DNA of 64,000 nucleotides from Brevibacillus brevis (GTDB lineage Bacteria > Bacillota > Bacilli > Brevibacillales > Brevibacillaceae): assembly GCF_001039275.2 (NCBI RefSeq), contig NZ_CP030117.1, forward strand, positions 4,301,001-4,365,000, given 5' to 3'. Made by a program: the position numbers and the translations under genes. The notes under the pieces are model-generated. The model did no database searches, was not told the origin of the DNA, and saw only the letters and a program-made list of their open reading frames with translations. This document shows positions 60,898 through 64,000 of this stretch, one piece after another (positions within the stretch are counted from its first letter, which is position 1; each line of letters begins with the position of its first letter).

Positions 60898-61548
60898 TCA
60901 CGTCCTTTTCATCCGCCCCCAAAACATAACTACTACGGCAGCCAATACAGGCAACCACATATGATTGAGAAGCAATGGATTCACCCACTTCCAGACATAC
61001 GGATCCTGAAGGCACATATCAACTGCTGTAAAGGTAAGAATTCCGCCACCTATAATGACCATACTGGGAAAACGATTCATCACGCGGGCGATCCACACAC
61101 TTCCCCACATTAATAATGGAATGCTCATTGCTAATCCCAGCAAAACTAACCATAAATCGCCATGTGCTGCTCCACCAACTGCCAAAACATTGTCCAAACT
61201 CATGACAAAATCTGCTACTATGATGGTCCTGACTGCCTGACCAATTGTCTGATTATGCGATACGTCTGCGAGCTCTTCATTCTCACCCAGCATCAGCTTA
61301 CACGCTATCCATAGCAATAATAATCCCCCGATTGCCTTCACGAGAGGAATATCCAACATCCAGGTAGTCATTCCCGTTAGCACAATTCGCAAGAGGATTG
61401 CACCCAATGTCCCATATAAAATCGCCCGTTTTCTCTCATTTCTTGGGAGTCCGCGGCAGGCCATACCTATGACCACAGCATTGTCGCTGCTTAATACCAG
61501 ATCGATCATAAAGATGTGTACAAGACCCAGCCAAAAATACTCGCCCAT
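60898..61548 (-). CDS. TerC family membrane protein
   Basis: 216 residues from the ATG at 61548, after AGGGAGG; a more distant ATG at 61581 has no site. It has seven hydrophobic segments. The metal-linked blocks are FMIDLVLSSDNAVVIGMACR and VADFVMSLDNVLAVGGAAHG, each with the conserved Asp-Asn pair of TerC/YjbE proteins. Members export manganese or support metal loading of exoenzymes. No manganese riboswitch (yybP-ykoY) is visible upstream. Confidence 0.86.
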   Translation of the reverse strand: MGEYFWLGLVHIFMIDLVLSSDNAVVIGMACRGLPRNERKRAILYGTLGAILLRIVLTGMTTWMLDIPLVKAIGGLLLLWIACKLMLGENEELADVSHNQTIGQAVRTIIVADFVMSLDNVLAVGGAAHGDLWLVLLGLAMSIPLLMWGSVWIARVMNRFPSMVIIGGGILTFTAVDMCLQDPYVWKWVNPLLLNHMWLPVLAAVVVMFWGRMKRT

Positions 61549-61761
61549 CCCTGCCTCCCTGGTCCAATAAAGTTCGTCCATTCTACTTTATGCGACTGGA
61601 ATCGGACTCATGATTGAATATTTTTCCGAAAAAAGGCGGTTTTCAGCGGATTTTGTAGATAAAAACTTCCGAAAAAAATACATTTTATTGCGAAATCAGG
61701 CTAATTATACCTTGTCTAAATTAGGCATTTTCCCTTACGATTTTAATGGGGTGGATAAGAG

Positions 61762-62928
61762 ATGGTGGAGACTGTGACGCTAAACCTTTATGAGATTTCA
61801 AGGAAGATTTTAGACTTAACACCAAGTATCACCACAATATGGCTGCAAGAAATTGTTCGCAGCATGGAAATTCCCGTAACCATTCCTCGCGATTTTGCAG
61901 AAAAACGAACAGTGCTCTTGGCTCGCTATCTGGTTGAGGATGTAGATCATGACATGCAGACTTGGGCATTAGATATGGGAGAGTGGCTTCGTTCTCAGGA
62001 ATTCCCTTTCTCCTCCATTTTGCGCACGTATCAATTGTACCGGAATGTATTCTGGCGGGTTCTCCAACCGGAATTGCAAAGATGGTCCCTCTCCTCACAA
62101 GAAATGCATTATTTGGAAAGCCAACTGGGCAAGGCCATGGATGAAAGTGTCTTCTGGGCTGTTTATCATTTTGAACAAATGATTAATAAAGAACTGGTCC
62201 AGAAGGAAGAAACGATCTCCTATTTGCATAACGACAAATTGACCATGCTCGGTAAAATAGCCGCCAATATGGCTCATGAGCTGCGCAATCCGTTGTGCGC
62301 CATTGAAGGGTTCCTGAAGCTGATCGGCGAGTCTACACAGGAACAGGCCCAGCTTCAGACGTATATCCAAGTCGTCATGCATGAATTTGAGAATTTACAT
62401 CGGCAACTGACCGGATTCCTCAGCTTTTCCAAAAAACCAATTCTCGACGAAATTTTTAAAATCGTTCAAGTAGAAGAACTGCTTGAAGAAGTAGAAATGC
62501 TGATTACACCGCGCCTCGTGGGAGAAAACATACGTTTTGAAAAACAAATCCACCCCTGCTCACTCGCATGCTATGAAGAAGGCTTGAAGCAAGTTGTCGT
62601 CAATCTATTAAACAATGCCATTGACGCCGTACAAAATCGTACAGACAAGTATATTCATGTCATTTCCACTTCTTCAGATGGATGGCTCTATTTGAGTGTG
62701 GAAAACAACGGCGAAAGGATTCCAACCGAAATCGTGGAAAATCTTTTCCAACCATTCTTTACGACTAAACAAAATGGGACAGGTATTGGCTTGTCCATCT
62801 GCAAAAATATTATTGAAAAACATCAAGGCACGATCCATTGTGATTCCAATGAAAAACGTACACGCTTTATCGTTTCTCTGCCTATTGCGAATGTCCAGGA
62901 AGTTGGTCCTCGCATGGAAGCGCTCTAG
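61762..62928 (+). CDS. Soluble sensor histidine kinase, sporulation-kinase-like
   Basis: A 388-residue kinase without membrane segments. An all-helical N-terminal sensor (about 5-145) resembles the N-terminal domain of RsbRD-like proteins, with no PAS signature. A HisKA dimerisation region follows, with His172 in AHELRNPL, then the ATPase: NLLNNAIDA (N box, about 287), a VENNGERIP variant of the D/G1 box, and GTGIGLSI (G2). The HELRNPL type is close to KinA-E/Spo0 sporulation kinases and no response regulator is adjacent, so Spo0F is a likely partner (inference). The signal is unknown. Confidence 0.84.
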   Translation: MVETVTLNLYEISRKILDLTPSITTIWLQEIVRSMEIPVTIPRDFAEKRTVLLARYLVEDVDHDMQTWALDMGEWLRSQEFPFSSILRTYQLYRNVFWRVLQPELQRWSLSSQEMHYLESQLGKAMDESVFWAVYHFEQMINKELVQKEETISYLHNDKLTMLGKIAANMAHELRNPLCAIEGFLKLIGESTQEQAQLQTYIQVVMHEFENLHRQLTGFLSFSKKPILDEIFKIVQVEELLEEVEMLITPRLVGENIRFEKQIHPCSLACYEEGLKQVVVNLLNNAIDAVQNRTDKYIHVISTSSDGWLYLSVENNGERIPTEIVENLFQPFFTTKQNGTGIGLSICKNIIEKHQGTIHCDSNEKRTRFIVSLPIANVQEVGPRMEAL

Positions 62929-62950
62929 GGTCGCTCTCTTTTGTATCACG

Positions 62951-63083
62951 CAAAAAAGCCCCCTGACAAGGCAGGAGGCAAGGCAAGAGATCCGTTACCA
63001 ATTATTTCATCGGTAAGCGACCTTAGTTTTACTGTACACGAAAACATATGTTTCTACCATAGAAAACGTCAGACAGCTTTCGA
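62951..63083 (-). ncRNA. Candidate small RNA
   Basis: A minus-strand transcript of about 133 nt is suggested by TATAAT at 63090-63095 and by the terminator at 62952-62979. The hairpin TTACC...GGTAA lies in its middle. A Spo0A-core sequence (TTTTTTGTCGAAA, 63079-63090) overlaps the presumed start. The class is unknown and there is no clear -35, so the call is weak. Confidence 0.35.
62952..62979 (-). terminator. Terminator of the candidate small RNA
   Basis: GCCTCCTG/CAGGGGGC hairpin (one G-T pair) followed by TTTTTTG on the minus strand. It lies beyond the plus-strand kinase stop but has no T-run on that strand. Confidence 0.7.
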
Positions 63084-63089
63084 CAAAAA

Positions 63090-63095
63090 ATTATA
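63090..63095 (-). promoter_or_regulatory. -10 of the candidate small RNA, next to a Spo0A-like box
   Basis: TATAAT on the minus strand, followed at once by TTTTTTGTCGAAA, which contains the 0A core TGTCGAA. Confidence 0.35.
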
Positions 63096-63185
63096 CCTGT
63101 ATTGAACAAAGGCTTATCTGCTCAAGTATGGGATAAGCCTTCATACTTTTTCCTCAAGTAAAAATAGGCCTGCTTTCCTAGATAC

Positions 63186-63215
63186 AAAAAAACAGAGAAC
63201 CTATTGGCTCTCTGC
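63186..63215 (-). terminator. Terminator of the tRNA operon
   Basis: GCAGAGAGCC/GGTTCTCTG hairpin followed by a T7 run on the minus strand, nine bases beyond the tRNA-Gly. Confidence 0.85.
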
Positions 63216-63223
63216 TTTATGTA

Positions 63224-63297
63224 TGGAGCGGGTGATGGGAATCGAACCCACGCGACCAGCTTGGAAGGCTGGAGTTCTACCATTGAACTACACCCGC
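63224..63297 (-). tRNA. tRNA-Gly (anticodon UCC)
   Basis: Cloverleaf with acceptor GCGGGTG/CACCCGC, a D-loop with AATGG, an anticodon loop reading TTCCAA and a T-loop GGTTCGATTCC. The CCA end is encoded. It is the last gene of the cluster. Confidence 0.95.
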
Positions 63298-63311
63298 ATG
63301 AAAATAAATGC

Positions 63312-63399
63312 TGGTGCCGAGGACCGGACTTGAACCGGTACGGGAGAAACTCCCGACAGATTTTAAGTCTGTTGCGTCTGCCCATTCCGCCACCCCGGC
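63312..63399 (-). tRNA. tRNA-Leu (anticodon UAA)
   Basis: Class II tRNA with a long variable arm (CGGGAG/CTCCCG), acceptor GCCGGGG/CCTCGGC and anticodon loop CTTAAAA. CCA is encoded. Confidence 0.95.
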
Positions 63400-63424
63400 A
63401 AACCTGTAAAACGTGGGCAAATCA

Positions 63425-63501
63425 TGGTCGGGAAGACAGGATTCGAACCTGCGACCCCTTGGTCCCAAGCCAAGTACTCTACCAAGCTGAGCTACTTCCC
63501 G
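63425..63501 (-). tRNA. tRNA-Pro (anticodon UGG)
   Basis: Acceptor CGGGAAG/CTTCCCG, anticodon loop CTTGGGA, T-loop GGTTCGAATCC; CCA encoded. Confidence 0.95.
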
Positions 63502-63535
63502 ACATTATTTCTTCTTCACTTTTGTAGTAAAGAAG

Positions 63536-63609
63536 CGTGCCCTGAGAGATTCGAACTCCCGACCTTTTGATTCGTAGTCAAACGCTCTATCCAGCTGAGC
63601 TAAGGGCAC
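63536..63609 (-). tRNA. tRNA-Arg (anticodon ACG)
   Basis: Acceptor GTGCCCT/AGGGCAC with discriminator G, anticodon loop CTACGAA. Unlike the other tRNAs here, the CCA end is not encoded (GCTTC follows), so it needs the CCA-adding enzyme. The A34 would be edited to inosine by TadA. Confidence 0.95.
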
Positions 63610-63615
63610 ATGTTA

Positions 63616-63691
63616 TGGAGCGGACGAAGGGTCTCGAACCCTCGACCTTCGCCTTGGCAAGGCGACGCTCTACCAATTGAGCTACGTCCGC
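63616..63691 (-). tRNA. tRNA-Gly (anticodon GCC)
   Basis: Acceptor GCGGACG/CGTCCGC, anticodon loop TTGCCAA, T-loop GGTTCGAGACC; CCA encoded. Confidence 0.95.
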
Positions 63692-63710
63692 ATTGTAAGA
63701 AGAAATTGAT

Positions 63711-63797
63711 TGGTGCGGTCGAGAGGACTTGAACCTCCACGGTGTTGCCACCACTAGAACCTGAATCTAGCGCGTCTGCCAATTCCGCCACGACCGC
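63711..63797 (-). tRNA. tRNA-Leu (anticodon CAG)
   Basis: Class II tRNA with a long variable arm, acceptor GCGGTCG/CGACCGC and anticodon loop TTCAGGT; CCA encoded. Confidence 0.95.
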
Positions 63798-63862
63798 ATT
63801 TTCCCATCCAAGTAGCCAGAGCTGTTAATAAGCCGACTTTCACTTTTCGGGTTTATAAAAAC

Positions 63863-63938
63863 TGGTGAGCCATGAAGGACTCGAACCTTCGACCCTCTGA
63901 TTAAAAGTCAGATGCTCTACCAACTGAGCTAATGGCTC
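63863..63938 (-). tRNA. tRNA-Lys (anticodon UUU)
   Basis: Acceptor GAGCCAT/ATGGCTC, anticodon loop CTTTTAA, T-loop GGTTCGAGTCC; CCA encoded. Confidence 0.95.
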
Positions 63939-63946
63939 ATGAAAAA

Positions 63947-64000
63947 TGGTGGGGAGAGACGGATTCGAACCGCCGAACCCGGAGGGAGCAGATTTACAGT
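63947..64000 (-). tRNA. tRNA-Tyr (anticodon GUA), partial
   Basis: The 3' part of a class II tRNA, cut by the window edge. Visible are the anticodon loop CTGTAAA, a long variable arm, the T-loop GGTTCGAATCC and an encoded CCA. Confidence 0.88.

Noticed and set aside
61549..61761. Manganese (yybP-ykoY) riboswitch before the TerC gene
   Set aside because: TerC genes often have one, but the conserved loops of that class are not visible here. Two TTCCGAAAAAA repeats are present on the plus strand without a clear meaning.
1..64000. CRISPR arrays, insertion sequences, prophage or integrative elements
   Set aside because: No regularly spaced direct repeats, transposase, integrase with a catalytic domain, or terminal repeats were found. 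The recombinase-like part in the SEC-C protein lacks the catalytic residues.

Overview
The window looks like chromosomal DNA of a spore-forming, moderate-GC Bacillota member, most likely Brevibacillus or a close Paenibacillaceae relative. This is inferred from gene content, not from a database search. Pointers are a spoVA operon with DUF421/DUF1657 partners, a SleB-type hydrolase, an alpha/beta-type SASP, YtfI/YtfJ, YtnP, YkoN/YkoP, a Bacillus-type pyruvate carboxylase, and Gram-positive ribosome binding sites and terminators throughout. I see no insertion sequence, prophage, integron or CRISPR array. It reads as ordinary core and near-core chromosome ending in a tRNA cluster.

Layout. 1-7.3 kb: a truncated SgrR-like regulator divergent from an MFS exporter, then a TrpXYZ-like ABC importer with two tandem substrate-binding lipoproteins, then a CNNM/CBS membrane protein. 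7.4-11.1 kb: an XPB-type helicase followed by an ECF sigma factor and its zinc-type anti-sigma factor. A good ECF-type promoter begins inside the helicase stop codon. 11.2-15.4 kb: DUF1835 protein, a small YusU-like protein, a GNAT enzyme without a normal start codon, a small exporter and an ABC-2 transporter. 15.5-26.7 kb: SGNH hydrolase, MFS exporter, YtnP-like lactonase, an old-yellow-enzyme/dienoyl-CoA-reductase-like flavoprotein with a FadR-type palindrome, LCP cell-wall ligase, PfkB kinase and an Fsr-like exporter. 26.7-30.2 kb: an uncharacterised three-gene operon (winged-helix-like protein, coiled-coil protein, SEC-C protein with a recombinase-like helical region). 30.3-40.2 kb: YcdB/YcdC-type protein, YhaM nuclease, DUF1232, DedA, DUF2062, an MBL hydrolase with NadE, methionine aminopeptidase, a flavin-dependent monooxygenase with a TetR regulator, and PspC.

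40.3-43.3 kb is a homogentisate (tyrosine/phenylalanine) degradation operon (FAH-family hydrolase, HmgA, flavin reductase-like protein). Its upstream region holds a cre-like site, a consensus promoter and three segments that can pair in mutually exclusive ways. 43.3-48.1 kb: RluD-type pseudouridine synthase, a lipoprotein, an MBL/TetR pair with three copies of a 13-bp palindrome, Tpx, and a GGCT-fold protein. 48.2-51.6 kb: pyruvate carboxylase.

52.4-59 kb is a spore block on the minus strand: SASP, DUF1657, a DUF421-DUF1657 fusion (2Duf-like), SpoVAC, SpoVAD, SpoVAE, a SleB-like hydrolase, an SLH-3D protein, YtfI and YtfJ. Two good sigma-G-type promoters serve the SASP and the spoVA operon. 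59-63 kb: YkoN/YkoP-like lipid or envelope genes, TerC, and a soluble sporulation-type histidine kinase. 63.2-64 kb: eight minus-strand tRNA genes (Tyr partial, Lys, Leu, Gly, Arg, Pro, Leu, Gly), closed by a terminator.

The best candidates for something undescribed are the leader upstream of the homogentisate operon, the winged-helix/coiled-coil/SEC-C operon, and a possible about 130-nt RNA next to the histidine kinase.
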